Assembly: GCF_001543285.1 (NCBI RefSeq)
Contig: NZ_CP014164.1
Location: forward strand, 1,550,001 to 1,614,000
Source: Aerococcus viridans
GTDB lineage: Bacteria > Bacillota > Bacilli > Lactobacillales > Aerococcaceae
Length of the DNA: 64,000 nt
Direction: 5' to 3'
Under the pieces are notes generated by a model, which searched no databases, was not told the DNA's origin, and saw nothing but the letters and a program-made list of their open reading frames with translations. Both the position numbers and the translations under genes were made by a program. Within the stretch, counting starts at the first letter, position 1, and every line of letters starts with the position of its first letter. Shown one piece after another: positions 37,395 through 48,296 of this stretch.

Positions 37395-38438
37395 CTAGAT
37401 TAATTTATCAGCTACCATTTGTTCTGCAATCTGAATTGAATTCAATGCAGCACCCTTCCATAAGTTGTCAGAAACAACCCACATATGGAATCCACGTGGG
37501 AAGTCTAAGTCTTTACGGATACGGCCAACAAATGTTTCCGTTTTCTTCTCAGCATTCACTGCTTGAGGATATAATTGTTGGTTGATATCATCTTCCAATA
37601 CAACACCAGGTGCGTCTCGTAAAACATTTTGAATATCTTCAAGTGTCACGTCATCTTTATCCACTTCAAAGTAAACAGACTCTGAATGGCCATAAACAAC
37701 CGGTACACGCACACATGTCGCAGATACGCCAATCGTATCATCACCTAAGATTTTTTTGGTTTCATTGGTCATTTTCATTTCTTCAAATGTATAATGGTTG
37801 TCTTGGAACTTATCAATTTGCGGCAATACGTTATAAGCCATTTGATAATGTTTCTCGTCTCCACCAACTGGCAAGATGCCAGGTGTTTGAATATCATTAC
37901 CTGCTTCAATATCCCGATATTGTTGACGCATTTCTTCAATAGCTGTCGCCCCTGCACCTGATACCGCTTGGTAGGTAGACACAATCACACGGTCTAACCC
38001 AAAGGCATCACGGATTGGATTTAAAGCCACAACCATTTGGATTGTTGAACAGTTAGGGTTAGCAATCAAGCCATTATGATTTTTCAATGCTTGTGGGTTT
38101 ACCTCTGGCACTACTAAAGGCGTATTTTCATCCATACGGAAGGCAGAAGTATTATCAATGACAACTGCACCAGCATCAATGGCTGCTTGGCTAAATTCGA
38201 TTGAACGGTCTCCACCAGCTGAGAAAAAGGCAATATCCACACCTTCAAAAGCATCTTTTGTCAATTCTTCAACAACATAATTTTTATCGCCCACCGGTAA
38301 TGCTGTACCCGCTGAACGCGCTGATGCTAATAGTTTCACATTTTTTACTGGGAAATTTGCTTTTGCAACCAAGTGACGTAATTGTTCCCCAACTGCACCT
38401 GTTGCCCCGACAATTGCTACATTATACTCTTTTGCCAT
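37395..38438 (-). CDS. asd: Aspartate-semialdehyde dehydrogenase
   Basis: 347 residues. Reduces aspartyl phosphate for lysine/DAP, threonine and methionine synthesis. NADP motif [11 protein letters not shown], catalytic cysteine in PNCSTIQMV, and active-site loops near [10 protein letters not shown] and [11 protein letters not shown]. Flanked by its own terminator and by pnp's; no lysine riboswitch or T-box was seen in the roughly 185 bases upstream. Confidence 0.95.
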   Translation of the reverse strand: MAKEYNVAIVGATGAVGEQLRHLVAKANFPVKNVKLLASARSAGTALPVGDKNYVVEELTKDAFEGVDIAFFSAGGDRSIEFSQAAIDAGAVVIDNTSAFRMDENTPLVVPEVNPQALKNHNGLIANPNCSTIQMVVALNPIRDAFGLDRVIVSTYQAVSGAGATAIEEMRQQYRDIEAGNDIQTPGILPVGGDEKHYQMAYNVLPQIDKFQDNHYTFEEMKMTNETKKILGDDTIGVSATCVRVPVVYGHSESVYFEVDKDDVTLEDIQNVLRDAPGVVLEDDINQQLYPQAVNAEKKTETFVGRIRKDLDFPRGFHMWVVSDNLWKGAALNSIQIAEQMVADKLI

Positions 38439-38572
38439 AATTGATTCATCCTTTTATTTATATTCGATATTATTCGCACTCGCTGTTTCATTTTATCAGA
38501 GCTTAGCCTTTTTCTCAATGAAAATGACAGTATTATGAAATAAAAATGAGAAAACACTCAATTAATATAAAA

Positions 38573-38608
38573 AAGCACCCAGCTGATTCACTGAGTGCCC
38601 TTTTTTAA
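38573..38608 (-). terminator. Terminator after pnp
   Basis: GCACTCAG...CTGGGTGC stem with T-run on the minus strand. Confidence 0.8.
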
Positions 38609-38623
38609 AAAATTATCTGAATA

Positions 38624-40732
38624 TTATTCGGCGTCTAAGCCTTTCATTGTCAAGTTGATACGACCACGGTTATCGATTTCTGTCACTTTTACGCGGACTT
38701 TTTCGTCCATTGACACTACGTCTTCCACATTATTGGTTCGTTCTTCTTGCAGTTGAGAAATATGCACTAAACCATCTTTACCTTTAGCGATCTCAACAAA
38801 GGCACCAAATTTTTCAATGCGTTTGACAGTTCCTACATACACTTCACCTGCTTGAACTTTCAAGGTCAATTCAGCAATAATTTCTTTCGCGCGTTTGATC
38901 ATTGCCGCATTATCTGAAGCGATATTCACGCCACCTTCTTGATCGATATCAATTTTAACACCTGTTTCATCGATAATTTTGTTGATGGTATCCCCACCTT
39001 TACCGATAACCACTTTAATGTCATCTGGATCAATTTGCATTTGCTCAATTTTTGGTGCATATGGACTTAATTCAGCACGTGGTGCGTCAATTGCAGTTGC
39101 TAAGTGACCCAAGATTTCAACCCGCGCTTTATGGGCTTGGTCTAAAGCTTCACGTAGAATTTGTTCCGTGATCCCTTTAATCTTGATATCCATTTGTAAA
39201 GCAGTAATACCGTTTTCTGTACCGGCTACTTTAAAGTCCATGTCACCCAAGTGGTCTTCTAGACCTTGGATATCAGTTAAGACTGTATAGTTTTCTTCGT
39301 CTTCATCCATGATTAGACCCATTGCGATACCAGCAACTGGGGCTTTAATTGGCACACCTGCGTCCATAAGCGCTAAAGTACCCGCACAAATAGATGCTTG
39401 TGATGATGAACCGTTAGATTCTAATACTTCAGCAACTAAACGAATTGCATACGGGAAGTCTTCTTCACTTGGCAATACTTCATTTAAGGCGCGGTAACCT
39501 AAAGCACCGTGACCAATTTCACGACGACCAGGAGAACCGTAACGGCCGGTTGAACCTACTGAGTATTGAGGGAAGTTGTAGTGGTGCATGAAACGTTGGG
39601 TAACATCACCAGCTAAACCATCAATACGTTGTTCTTCAGATAAGGGTGCTAATGTCGCTACTGATAAGGCTTGAGTTTGTCCACGAGTGAATAAACCAGA
39701 ACCGTGTGTACGTGGTAATAAGCCAACTTCTGAAGCTAATGGACGGATTTCATCAATTTTACGACCATCAGGACGAACTTTATCATCAGTAATTAAACGA
39801 CGAACTTCTTTATATTCTAATTGGTTCGCAATTTGACGCACTTGGTCCATTAAGGTCACAACATCTTCATGTTCTGCATATAATTCGCTGTAGTGGTCGA
39901 TAATCGCTGCTTTAACCGCTTCGATATTTTCTTCACGTTCCAACTTGTCAAACGTTTGGATTGCTTCAACCATTTGTTGATTGTATTGTGCTGTTACTTC
40001 AGCAACCAACACGTTGTCCGGTGTATTTAATTGGACGTCCATTTTTTCTTGGCCAATTTTTTCCCGGATTTCATCTTGGAAGTAGCACAATTCACGAATT
40101 GATGTGTGACCAAACATTAGGGCTTCAAGCATTTCTGTTTCAGATAATTCAGCAGCTGATGATTCTACCATGTTGATGGCATCTTTAGAACCAGCAACAA
40201 TTAACTCTAAATCAGATTGCGCTTGTTGTTCTACAGTTGGGTTGATCACGAAATCACCATTCACACGACCCACATTAACCCCTGCAATTGGACCGTCAAA
40301 AGGAATATCAGAGATCGTTAAGGCTGCTGATGAACCAAACATTGCGGCCATTTCTGGTGAACAGTCTGGGTCTACTGATAAAACAGTATTAATCACTTGC
40401 ACTTCATTGGTAAACCCTTCGTCAAACATTGGACGGATTGGACGATCAATTAAACGTGCAGTTAATGTTGCATGTTCGCTTGGGCGACCTTCACGTTTAA
40501 TGTAACCACCAGGAATTTTCCCTACTGAGTACATTTTTTCTTCATAGTTTACTTGTAATGGGAAGAAGTCTTGCCCTGGCTTAGCTTCTTTTGCCCCTAC
40601 TACGGCAGTTAATACGACAGTATCTCCGTAACGAACCAATACCGCTGCATTGGCTTGTTTAGCTACCTGACCGTATTCGATCGATAATGGGCGGCCGGCC
40701 CAATTCATTTTAAACACTTGCTTTTCTTCCAT
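38624..40732 (-). CDS. pnp: Polyribonucleotide nucleotidyltransferase (PNPase)
   Basis: 702 residues. 3'-to-5' phosphorolytic RNase of the degradosome. Two RNase PH domains ([31 protein letters not shown], the latter with the [21 protein letters not shown] phosphate site), then KH ([17 protein letters not shown]) and S1 ([16 protein letters not shown]) domains at the end. Follows rpsO as in most bacteria. The leader contains a long nested hairpin at 40762-40843. Confidence 0.96.
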   Translation of the reverse strand: MEEKQVFKMNWAGRPLSIEYGQVAKQANAAVLVRYGDTVVLTAVVGAKEAKPGQDFFPLQVNYEEKMYSVGKIPGGYIKREGRPSEHATLTARLIDRPIRPMFDEGFTNEVQVINTVLSVDPDCSPEMAAMFGSSAALTISDIPFDGPIAGVNVGRVNGDFVINPTVEQQAQSDLELIVAGSKDAINMVESSAAELSETEMLEALMFGHTSIRELCYFQDEIREKIGQEKMDVQLNTPDNVLVAEVTAQYNQQMVEAIQTFDKLEREENIEAVKAAIIDHYSELYAEHEDVVTLMDQVRQIANQLEYKEVRRLITDDKVRPDGRKIDEIRPLASEVGLLPRTHGSGLFTRGQTQALSVATLAPLSEEQRIDGLAGDVTQRFMHHYNFPQYSVGSTGRYGSPGRREIGHGALGYRALNEVLPSEEDFPYAIRLVAEVLESNGSSSQASICAGTLALMDAGVPIKAPVAGIAMGLIMDEDEENYTVLTDIQGLEDHLGDMDFKVAGTENGITALQMDIKIKGITEQILREALDQAHKARVEILGHLATAIDAPRAELSPYAPKIEQMQIDPDDIKVVIGKGGDTINKIIDETGVKIDIDQEGGVNIASDNAAMIKRAKEIIAELTLKVQAGEVYVGTVKRIEKFGAFVEIAKGKDGLVHISQLQEERTNNVEDVVSMDEKVRVKVTEIDNRGRINLTMKGLDAE

Positions 40733-40761
40733 GTTCTAACATGCTCCTTTATTTGCATACT

Positions 40762-40843
40762 GCCAACAAGTTTGCTACTAAACAAATTTCTAAGATCAAG
40801 ACTTGATACTCACAAATTTGCATAGTAGTGAACAACTGTTGGC
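40762..40843 (-). promoter_or_regulatory. Long nested hairpin in the pnp leader
   Basis: Complementary blocks occur in mirrored order over 82 bases: GCCAACA, CTACTA, AAATTT, ATCAAG then CTTGAT, AAATTT, TAGTAG, TGTTGGC. No T-run follows, so it is not a terminator. In E. coli a leader stem cut by RNase III mediates pnp autoregulation; an analogous use here is inference. Confidence 0.6.
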
Positions 40844-40892
40844 GCTTTTATTCCATACTAGTTTATTTTCCTATAAAAAGGGTTAAAAATCA

Positions 40893-40923
40893 ACAAAAGC
40901 GAGACACAAAAGTATCCCGCTTT
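40893..40923 (-). terminator. Terminator after rpsO
   Basis: AAAGCGGGA...TCTCGCTTTT stem followed by T-rich sequence on the minus strand, between rpsO and pnp. Confidence 0.7.
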
Positions 40924-40942
40924 AAGATCATATTTATAAGAA

Positions 40943-41212
40943 TTAACGACGTAAGCCTAATGCTTTGATTAATTCACGGTAACGTTGAACATCTTTGTTA
41001 CGTAAGTAAGCTAACAAGTTACGACGGTGACCAACTTTTTTCATTAAACCACGGTAAGAATGGTGGTCTTTTTTGTGCGTACGTGCATGTTCGTTAAGAG
41101 AGTTGATATCTTCAGTTAAGATAGCGATTTGTACCTCTGGGCTACCAGTATCTCCTTCGTGACGTGCAAATTGTTGGATTAATTCGTTTTTACGTTCTTT
41201 TGAAATTGCCAT
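40943..41212 (-). CDS. rpsO: 30S ribosomal protein S15
   Basis: 89 residues. Starts [20 protein letters not shown]; contains the conserved [17 protein letters not shown] and [22 protein letters not shown] 16S-binding segment. Ribosome site AGAGGTG. Precedes pnp, with a terminator between them. Confidence 0.97.
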   Translation of the reverse strand: MAISKERKNELIQQFARHEGDTGSPEVQIAILTEDINSLNEHARTHKKDHHSYRGLMKKVGHRRNLLAYLRNKDVQRYRELIKALGLRR

Positions 41213-41866
41213 GTGACAACACCTCTTTCATCATATTCGCCGTAAACTGCGACAAGCGTTGGTGATTCAACTCGCGAAGTAAACGGTCATCTGACATTAT
41301 ACACATAATCAACTTATAATGCAAATGGAATTTTGGGGAAATTAGCAAGCATAGATGTACTGTATTGATTAATCTAAGGTGTATTGAAATTTTTAGGCAT
41401 TTCGGCCTGCACTTACCCATCATCGCCTTCCATGCGGTGGGATCGTCCAGAGCCTTGGTCTCTGGACTTGGCTGACTATTCATTCTGTATGGGCTAAAGC
41501 CCACAGACTGATATACGTCACCACATCCTCTTTCACCGCTAAGGCATGCTAGGTAGTTGTGGCCTCAGCTAAAACTCGTCAAAATATTTTCCACCTTACC
41601 TATCTAACCCCTAATCTGACCGCTAGTTCTATTAATGTGCTAAAAACATGAGCTTATTGAATAAACGATAGCTATTGCAAAACTCCCTGTCATTATCACA
41701 CTAAAAAATAAATTTAATACTAGTTTTGATAAAGAAGGAATCGTGACATATTCAAAGACACAAAACTTTCCCAATACGCCAACCCGTGGACAACCAGCCT
41801 TTAGTCCCTTGCGAAATGTTCATACAATATATACAATAAAGCTTAATATCGACATGGAGGCAAGCA
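41213..41866. other. Gene-free stretch with structured, IS-like relic
   Basis: 654 bases without a supportable gene. Positions 41395-41560 are richer in GC than the flanks and contain hairpins: GTCCAGAG...CTCTGGAC (about 41444-41468) and GGGCTTTAGCCC (about 41487-41498, minus sense). On the minus strand one frame gives GCGDVYQSVGF and others, resembling the tail and right-end structures of IS605/IS1341-type tnpB elements, but no conserved catalytic motif survives. The part nearest the PAP2 gene holds its promoter and ribosome site. Confidence 0.35.
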
Positions 41867-42562
41867 ATGAAAAAAGATCCAATTCTACCTTATTTAATAG
41901 CATCCGCCATCACCGCAATACCCTTTATTTTAATCTGTTTAACAGCAATGATTGACGTTGATTTTTTGACGGTAGTCGACCAAAATATTGGCCAACATCT
42001 CTATCAATGGGGCCCACCGCCTTTTACAACTTTTGTACAATCTTTCACCCTCATCGGTAATGCCCAAGGAATCATTCCGCTCACGATGATTATAGCCGGT
42101 ATTTTTTACTATATCAGCCGAAAATGGCAAGTATTCCTTTGGATAGTTTTCACTATTCTAGTTGGCGTTGGGCCTGTAGTTGACCTAATTAAAAACATTA
42201 TTCGAAGGACGCGCCCTTCCTACTTGACGCACCTTGTTGACCAAGGGGGCTATTCCTTCCCTTCTGGACATGCAACTGGCGCAGTACTAGCATGGGGAAC
42301 CCTAGCTTTCTTAATTTGGTATTATTTTAAGGATAAGTACCCAAAGATGATGCCCTACTTAATTGGCTTTACCATCTTCATGGTGGTTGCCATCAGTGCA
42401 TCTCGCTTATACCTTGGCGTCCACTATCTATCTGATATTATCGCCGGTTGGTCTATAGGCGCTACTTGGTTAATCCTTTGCTTGAATTACTTTAACCTTT
42501 TCATAGCAGATAAAATTGCATTGGAAAATGAAGTAAAGGATACTAGCTTAAAAGAAGAATAA
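41867..42562 (+). CDS. PAP2-family membrane phosphatase
   Basis: 231 residues, six predicted membrane helices. The three-part lipid phosphatase signature is present: KNIIRRTRPS, YSFPSGHATGA and SRLYLGVHYLSDIIAGW. Such enzymes dephosphorylate undecaprenyl pyrophosphate, phosphatidic acid or phosphatidylglycerol phosphate; which one is not readable from sequence. Ribosome site ATGGAGG nine bases before the ATG. Single gene followed by a hairpin terminator. Confidence 0.9.
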   Translation: MKKDPILPYLIASAITAIPFILICLTAMIDVDFLTVVDQNIGQHLYQWGPPPFTTFVQSFTLIGNAQGIIPLTMIIAGIFYYISRKWQVFLWIVFTILVGVGPVVDLIKNIIRRTRPSYLTHLVDQGGYSFPSGHATGAVLAWGTLAFLIWYYFKDKYPKMMPYLIGFTIFMVVAISASRLYLGVHYLSDIIAGWSIGATWLILCLNYFNLFIADKIALENEVKDTSLKEE

Positions 42563-42569
42563 GCAAAGA

Positions 42570-42604
42570 AAAAGGCACCGCCGACAAAGCGATGCCTTTT
42601 TTGT
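42570..42604. terminator. Bidirectional terminator
   Basis: AAAAAGGCA...TGCCTTTTTT stem between the converging PAP2 gene and uvrB. Confidence 0.85.
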
Positions 42605-42669
42605 TACTAAAAATTTTATGAAATATCAAACGCAAGCTACGCTTACTTGATAGCTAAGACAAGTAAGCG

Positions 42670-44664
42670 CTATTTCTTCATTTCCGCTTTCAATTCCATG
42701 ATAATGTCACGAAGTTCTGCGGCTTTTTCAAAGTTCAAGTCCTTAGCAGCTTGTTTCATTTCTAATTCCACATTCCGTAAAGCTTGTTCTCTATCATCGC
42801 GTTTCAAAGCTCGGAGTTGTTCTGTTAGAGAATTACTCATTTCTTCAGAATTCACATGGGTAATTCGAATAGCATCACGAATTTCTTTCTTGATTGTTTG
42901 CGGTACAATCCCATGTTCCTTGTTATAAGCTTGTTGGATAGCACGACGACGGGCCGTTTCATCCATTGCCCGGCGCATAGAATCGGTGATTCCATCAGCA
43001 TACATAATTACATGCCCATTTTGATTACGAGCTGCCCGTCCAATGGTCTGGATAAGTGACCGCTCATTACGCAGGAAGCCTTCTTTGTCTGCATCTAAAA
43101 TCGTGACTAAAGATACTTCTGGCACATCAATCCCCTCACGCAGCAAGTTGATCCCAATTAATACATCAAAAACACCTAAACGCAAGTCACGGATGATTTC
43201 CGTCCGTTCTAACGTCTTGATATCAGAATGCAGATATTTCACCTTGATGCCCACTTCTTCTAAGTAGTCAGTCAAGTCTTCTGCCATTCGTTTGGTTAAT
43301 GTGGTGATAAATACCCGCTCTTCCCGTTCGATCCGGTCATTGATTTCACTAATAATGTCGTCAATTTGACCTTCAATTGGACGCACTTCCACAGTAGGAT
43401 CAAGTAAGCCAGTTGGTCGAATGATTTGTTCGACAATATCATCTTCGCCAGCTTTCTCAACTTCATAATCCGCTGGTGTTGCAGATACGTATAGGGTCTG
43501 GTTTAATTTTTCTTCAAACTCTTCTAATTTTAATGGTCGGTTATCCAAGGCGGAGGGTAAACGGAAACCGTGGTCAATTAAAACTTGTTTTCTAGCCTTA
43601 TCGCCATTATACATGCCGCGCACCTGTGGCATGGTCATATGTGACTCATCCACCATTAATAAGAAATCTTCTGGGAAGAAATCGAGCAAGGTATAGGGTG
43701 CTTCCCCTGGTTGACGGCCGTCCATGTGACGAGAGTAGTTCTCAATTCCGTTACAGTAACCCATCTCAAGAAGCATTTCAATGTCATAGCGGGTACGTTG
43801 TTCTAGACGTTGCGCTTCAAGCAACTTCCCTTCATCATTCAACTCTTTCAAACGTTCTTCTAATTCAGCCTCAATTGATTTAACTGATTTCTCTACTTGT
43901 TCATGGTCCACCACAAAGTGCGTCGCTGGATAAATGGGAAAATGTTCTACTTCAGACTGGACTTCACCTGTTAAAGCATCCACTTCTCGAATTCGATCAA
44001 TTTCATCACCAAAAAACTCCACTCGAATCGATGAAGAATCATGAGATGATAAGAAAACGTCCACAATATCCCCACGCACACGGAAAGTCCCACGCTGGAA
44101 GTCGATATCATTTCGTTCATACTGATTTTCAACTAAACGACGCATAAAGGCATCTCTAGATAATTCCTGTCCTTGTCTGATTGATATCACATGGTCTCGG
44201 TACTCGGCTGGATTCACCAACCCATAAATACAAGAAACAGAAGCTACTACAATCGTATCCCGACGCTCCAAAATAGAAGACGTCGCCGAATGACGCAACT
44301 TATCTATCTCATCATTCACTGAAGCTGATTTTTCAATATATGAATCACTTGACGGCACATAGGCCTCCGGTTGGTAGTAGTCGTAGTAAGATACGAAATA
44401 CTCCACCGCATTATTCGGGAAGAATTCCTTTAATTCCCCGTATAATTGCCCAGCAAGTGTCTTATTATGGGCTAGAACCAAAGTTGGTCGGTTGGTTTGG
44501 GCGATCACATTGGCCATGGTAAAAGTCTTCCCAGTCCCCGTACCACCTAGTAAGACTTGCGCCTTATCGCCAGCCTCCACTTGTTCTACAATTCTTCTGA
44601 TGGCTTCCGGTTGGTCCCCACTCGGTTCATATTCCGAAACTAAATCAAATTGGTTTATCATCAT
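42670..44664 (-). CDS. uvrB: Excinuclease ABC subunit B
   Basis: 664 residues. Damage-verifying helicase-like subunit of nucleotide excision repair. Motifs: [13 protein letters not shown], the beta-hairpin [20 protein letters not shown] region, DESH, and a C-terminal UvrC-binding UVR domain ([19 protein letters not shown]). Two ATG codons in a row at 44664 and 44661 are both plausible. No LexA box was found upstream, in contrast to the SOS gene at 32853. uvrA, its usual neighbour, is not next to it; an IS element lies upstream instead. Confidence 0.96.
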   Translation of the reverse strand: MMINQFDLVSEYEPSGDQPEAIRRIVEQVEAGDKAQVLLGGTGTGKTFTMANVIAQTNRPTLVLAHNKTLAGQLYGELKEFFPNNAVEYFVSYYDYYQPEAYVPSSDSYIEKSASVNDEIDKLRHSATSSILERRDTIVVASVSCIYGLVNPAEYRDHVISIRQGQELSRDAFMRRLVENQYERNDIDFQRGTFRVRGDIVDVFLSSHDSSSIRVEFFGDEIDRIREVDALTGEVQSEVEHFPIYPATHFVVDHEQVEKSVKSIEAELEERLKELNDEGKLLEAQRLEQRTRYDIEMLLEMGYCNGIENYSRHMDGRQPGEAPYTLLDFFPEDFLLMVDESHMTMPQVRGMYNGDKARKQVLIDHGFRLPSALDNRPLKLEEFEEKLNQTLYVSATPADYEVEKAGEDDIVEQIIRPTGLLDPTVEVRPIEGQIDDIISEINDRIEREERVFITTLTKRMAEDLTDYLEEVGIKVKYLHSDIKTLERTEIIRDLRLGVFDVLIGINLLREGIDVPEVSLVTILDADKEGFLRNERSLIQTIGRAARNQNGHVIMYADGITDSMRRAMDETARRRAIQQAYNKEHGIVPQTIKKEIRDAIRITHVNSEEMSNSLTEQLRALKRDDREQALRNVELEMKQAAKDLNFEKAAELRDIIMELKAEMKK

Positions 44665-45023
44665 GAACCTCTCTTCCTTTTAAAATACACCATTACATAC
44701 CCTAATATTATACCACCTAAGTGATTAAAGCCGAAACCTTAGCCCTTGGAAAAAGGGGGTTCGCGACTTGGTTAACGGTTCAGTGGAAACTGCTATCAGT
44801 TTTCAAAAATCACCAGCCTTTTTTCCTTCCCAATGCCAATAAATTTTTGAACAAAATCCTTTTACAAGATACAAGTCATATTCTTGATGGTCTCTATTAG
44901 CTCGCTATTTCCACCAAGTTTGATCTGCCCAAGACATTTTTCCTTATGAATACATAAGACATTATCACTTGTTTATTTAAAGTCGCCCCTTGAGAAAACC
45001 GTGTAATTCATTACATGGATGAA

Positions 45024-45446
45024 TCAAGTCCTAGGGTGACCGTCATTGTATTCCGTTAATTGATTTTCTATATACTTTTTGACCGTTTCTTTAGACATAC
45101 TGCCTACTGTTGCCATGAAATAACTAGGTGTCCATAAATGGCCACCCCATAACATTGTCTTTGTTTCTGGATAAGATTTGAACCATAGACGTGCAGATTT
45201 CCCTTTAAGTGTCTTGACGATACTACTTACGGCATGTTTAGGGTTGAACGAAATCAACATATGGATATGGTCAGGCATAACTTGCAGCGATTGGATCACA
45301 ATATCATGTTCATCACAAATGTGCGTCAACATATCTTGCATGGCGTTTTGCTTTTCAATGGTTGTAAATATTTCCTTACGATACTTTGTTACCCAAACCA
45401 AATGGAAATTAAAATCATAGACATTTGTCCTTGTTTTCACAATCAT
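45024..45446 (-). CDS. tnpA: TnpA Y1 (HUH) transposase, IS copy 2
   Basis: 140 residues from ATG 45446, the start used in copy 1 (AAGAGGTG site); six extra upstream codons in frame are ignored. HUH motif (MPDHIHMLISF) and catalytic Tyr (VKKYIENQ) intact. Compared with copy 1 it has an inserted Gln (TIEKQNAM) and about eight substitutions, more divergence per residue than tnpB shows. Confidence 0.93.
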   Translation of the reverse strand: MIVKTRTNVYDFNFHLVWVTKYRKEIFTTIEKQNAMQDMLTHICDEHDIVIQSLQVMPDHIHMLISFNPKHAVSSIVKTLKGKSARLWFKSYPETKTMLWGGHLWTPSYFMATVGSMSKETVKKYIENQLTEYNDGHPRT

Positions 45447-45546
45447 ATGTAAACACCTCTTCAACTACATTATAGCAATTGTTATCGCTATAAATAATAT
45501 TCATATGTATGGTATAATATATCTATAAACGCAAGGGGGTGAAAAC

Positions 45547-46689
45547 TTGTATCAAGGAATTGAATGTAAGATCTATCCTAACGAAAAACAGCGTCAGTTA
45601 ATTCATATGACCTTTGGTCATACCCGATTCATCTGGAACGAAATGTTGGCCATGTTGAATGCGCGGTACGAAAACAATCCTGACCTTCAAATGCTATCTT
45701 ATAATGTGTTATCCTCTCTTATTCCACAAATGAAGAAGGAATATCCCTGGTTGCGTGAAGTTGATAGCGTAGCTGTTCAATGTAGTGTTAAACGCTTATC
45801 CGAAACTTTTGTTCGTTTTTTTAAAGGTTATTCAAAATACCCAAAATTCAAATCAAAGAAGAACACCAGACAGTCGTATTTAAGTACCATACGTGGCAAC
45901 AACATTCGTTTTAATGATAATCAGCGGTATATCAAATTACCCAAATTAGGTTGGATAAAATGTAAGTCAAGTGTGCTTCATATTGAGAATGAACGCATAA
46001 AATCTGTCACCGTAAAATATACACCTAGTGGCGACTACTATATCTCCCTTTTGGTCACAAGCGATAATCAAGCAATGCCCAAAACAGGAAATGTAGTCGG
46101 TGTCGATTTAGGTGTAAGTGATTTAGCTATTACGTCTGATGGTCAAAAATATCAAAGTCAGCGACTACATTTGTCTTATCAGAAGCAATTACATTATTGG
46201 GAAAAGCGAATGGCCCGTAGACGTTTAAAAGCCAAAAAGAACGGTGTGGATTTAGCGGATGCGAAAAACTACCAGCAAGCCAAACGCCAAGTGGCCCGTA
46301 TTCATCAACGTATCAAAAACATCCGCAAGGATTACATGCATAAAATCACAACCGATATGGTTAAAAGTTATGACGTTATCGTTCTAGAGGATTTAAAGAC
46401 GACTAATATGATGAAAAATCATCAATTAGCCCGTTCAATCGCTGGCCAATCCTGGCGGATGTTTAGAACAATCCTAGAGGCAAAGTGCGAAATGTACGAT
46501 AAGACTTTTGTAGCTATTAATCCGTACAAGACGTCCCAAAAATGTTCCAATTGCGGGTATGATAGCGGTAAAAAAGCGTTAAATATACGTCATTGGACTT
46601 GTATGAAGTGTAATATGCATCACGATAGAGATATCAACGCAGCTAAAAATATATTAAATATTGGCCTGGAACAGGCCTTAGTTAAATAG
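45547..46689 (+). CDS. tnpB: TnpB RNA-guided endonuclease, IS copy 2 (TTG start)
   Basis: 380 residues, 98% identical to copy 1. The RuvC D/E/D residues and four zinc-ribbon cysteines are retained. The initiation codon is TTG where copy 1 has ATG; the GGGGGTG ribosome site is unchanged, so expression may be lower. Seven substitutions (for example A149E region, K212Q, N235D-like changes) avoid catalytic positions. Confidence 0.93.
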   Translation: MYQGIECKIYPNEKQRQLIHMTFGHTRFIWNEMLAMLNARYENNPDLQMLSYNVLSSLIPQMKKEYPWLREVDSVAVQCSVKRLSETFVRFFKGYSKYPKFKSKKNTRQSYLSTIRGNNIRFNDNQRYIKLPKLGWIKCKSSVLHIENERIKSVTVKYTPSGDYYISLLVTSDNQAMPKTGNVVGVDLGVSDLAITSDGQKYQSQRLHLSYQKQLHYWEKRMARRRLKAKKNGVDLADAKNYQQAKRQVARIHQRIKNIRKDYMHKITTDMVKSYDVIVLEDLKTTNMMKNHQLARSIAGQSWRMFRTILEAKCEMYDKTFVAINPYKTSQKCSNCGYDSGKKALNIRHWTCMKCNMHHDRDINAAKNILNIGLEQALVK

Positions 46690-46796
46690 CTTAGACCGCT
46701 GTTTTGCTTTGAAATAAGTGGAACAAGTCATGAGTGTTCCTAGAAACACGCCATTTTAATGGCGTTGTAGTTCATAGCAGGTTAGATAAGACTCAT
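46640..46796 (+). ncRNA. Predicted TnpB guide RNA (omega/reRNA), IS copy 2
   Basis: By analogy with characterised TnpB systems, the scaffold would span the end of tnpB and the right end, including the hairpin ACGCCA-TTTTAA-TGGCGT (46748-46765). The guide would be the flank immediately after 46776: GCAGGTTAGATAAGACTCAT. RNA ends are estimates. Confidence 0.35.
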
Positions 46797-46806
46797 TAAA
46801 TTTACC

Positions 46807-46836
46807 TTGACTTATCTCTTATTATTTCTGTATAAT
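46807..46836 (+). promoter_or_regulatory. Sigma-A promoter of rpsT
   Basis: TTGACT (46807-46812), 18-bp spacer, TATAAT (46831-46836). It lies 30 bases beyond the IS right end, so the insertion left it intact. Confidence 0.75.
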
Positions 46837-46894
46837 ATTGTCTGTTAGTGACAAGTTCACTTTTATAATTTTGACAGGAAAGTGGGTGTTTTTA

Positions 46895-47143
46895 ATGCCA
46901 AATATTGAATCAGCAATCAAACGTGCTCGTCAAAACGAAACTGCTAACGCTCGTAACAGTGCGAAAATCGCTTCTGTACGTACAGCTGTTAAACGTTTTG
47001 AACAAGCTGCTGCAGAAAACGCAGACAACAAGGATGAATTATTCCGTAACGCTTCTAAAATGTTAGATCAAGCTGCTAGCAAAGGATTAATCCACGCTAA
47101 CAAAGCTGCTCGTGAAAAAGCTCGCTTAGCTAAAAAAGCATAA
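46895..47143 (+). CDS. rpsT: 30S ribosomal protein S20
   Basis: 82 residues from ATG 46895: [20 protein letters not shown], then the helical, Lys/Ala-rich body ending [12 protein letters not shown]. The open frame extends 19 codons upstream into the promoter, which is excluded. Classic Firmicutes partner of holA, converging with it through a shared terminator. Confidence 0.96.
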   Translation: MPNIESAIKRARQNETANARNSAKIASVRTAVKRFEQAAAENADNKDELFRNASKMLDQAASKGLIHANKAAREKARLAKKA

Positions 47144-47182
47144 TCGACCTTGGTAAATGGTGTTACCAAAACCAATCATTAT

Positions 47183-47223
47183 AAAAAGCAGGAAAATGAC
47201 GTACGCATTTTCCTGCTTTTTTT
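47183..47223. terminator. Bidirectional terminator rpsT/holA
   Basis: Perfect 12-bp stem AGCAGGAAAATG/CATTTTCCTGCT with flanking A and T runs. Confidence 0.9.
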
Positions 47224-47251
47224 GTTGCCTGTTTTTTCTCACATATATGTC

Positions 47252-48286
47252 TTAACTAGCTGCCCTACCTGAACAAAAGTCTAAAATAAACCACTCAATC
47301 CCAAGATGTTGGTCTACTTTTCCCTGTTTAATATCAAAGTCTAATTCAATCAACTTCATATAACCCACCATGAGTAAATTCGGCGAATAAGGATGAATCG
47401 ATTGGCCAGCCATTTTAATCCGGTATGGATGAACGCCAATCGTTTCAGCCATTGATCCTTGGTCATAACCCGCTTTCTTCAATTGGATAATTTGCGTATA
47501 CAAGCGGAAGTTAGACTGGAGTAAACCAAGAATGGCGATGGGTTGATTTTTCTGTGCGATTAGTTCGCGGTATAACCTTAAAGCAGCGGCTGAATCTTGA
47601 CGCATAATATGGTCCGTCAGATGGAAGATATTGTCATCCAATGACGGTGTCACCAACAAGTCTACATCTCGCTGGTTGATCCTTTTCTCATCCCCTACAT
47701 ATAAAATCAACTTGTCCATCTCACGAATGGACTGGGTAAGCTGGAAATTGGTTCGTTTCAAGAATAGGGCCATGGCTTCTCTGGTCATATCGACGCCTTC
47801 TGAAGCCACGTACCGCTGCATATAGTCCTTCACTTGAGGTTCGGCCATGACAGAGGTATCCACAAATGTGGCCTTCTTCTTGAGTTGCTTCACAATTTTC
47901 TTCCGGCCATCTAAGGATTCATAATCAGCCACAATGACTAATACCACATCATCTGCTGGATTATCCAGGTATTCGAGTAAGGACGCGTCATCCTGCTTAA
48001 TGGCGTTCTTCTTTTGTGACCCCGTTAAAAAAGCTGGTTGCCGCATTAAAATCAGTCTCGGTTGATTGAAAAATGAAATAGTGTTGGCTTCAACCATCAC
48101 GTCCGCCAAGCTGTCTTCTTCCATATCAAATGACATGTAATTCATGGCGTTGGCGTCTTCTTGTAAGTACTGGCTTTCAATGGCCGTTAGAAACCGGTTG
48201 ATTAAGTAGGTTTCAGGCCCTTGTAGTACATATATAGGGTCAATTTGCCCGTTATTTAGCGCCTGTAATGCCTTTTGTAATTCCAT
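47252..48286 (-). CDS. holA: DNA polymerase III delta subunit
   Basis: 344 residues. Clamp-loader subunit that opens the beta sliding clamp. Starts MELQKALQALNNGQIDPIYVLQG (YVL-G-E-x-Y-L motif of the family), with the typical degenerate AAA fold and a C-terminal collar domain ending in IEWFILDFC. Follows comEC by about 10 bases in the conserved comE-holA order. AGGAGG ribosome site. Confidence 0.93.
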   Translation of the reverse strand: MELQKALQALNNGQIDPIYVLQGPETYLINRFLTAIESQYLQEDANAMNYMSFDMEEDSLADVMVEANTISFFNQPRLILMRQPAFLTGSQKKNAIKQDDASLLEYLDNPADDVVLVIVADYESLDGRKKIVKQLKKKATFVDTSVMAEPQVKDYMQRYVASEGVDMTREAMALFLKRTNFQLTQSIREMDKLILYVGDEKRINQRDVDLLVTPSLDDNIFHLTDHIMRQDSAAALRLYRELIAQKNQPIAILGLLQSNFRLYTQIIQLKKAGYDQGSMAETIGVHPYRIKMAGQSIHPYSPNLLMVGYMKLIELDFDIKQGKVDQHLGIEWFILDFCSGRAAS

Positions 48287-48296
48287 AACCTACCTC

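Larger units (their letters stand above)
44972..46776 (+). mobile_element. IS200/IS605-family element, copy 2 (1805 bp)
   Basis: Second copy of the element at 20008-21809, in opposite orientation: tnpA (-) and tnpB (+). Shared sequence begins TTTATTTAAAGTCGC at 44972 and ends GTAGTTCATA at 46776. Three bases longer than copy 1 because tnpA carries one extra Gln codon. Inserted between uvrB and rpsT. The roughly 300 bases to its left (44665-44971) hold the uvrB promoter and a short ORF fragment with a stop after ten codons (about 44945 leftwards), no supportable gene. Confidence 0.92.

Noticed and set aside
41190..41504. 104-codon minus-strand open frame upstream of rpsO
   Set aside because: It overlaps the rpsO start, has no ribosome site and an atypical composition; treated as part of the structured relic.
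44665..44760. SOS box upstream of uvrB
   Set aside because: No GAAC-N4-GTTC match was found in this stretch, although uvrB is SOS-controlled in many bacteria.
44797..44945. Small minus-strand ORF beginning MSWADQTWWK beside IS copy 2
   Set aside because: It meets a stop after ten codons, and the continuation in frame has no recognisable family; insufficient to call even a pseudogene.
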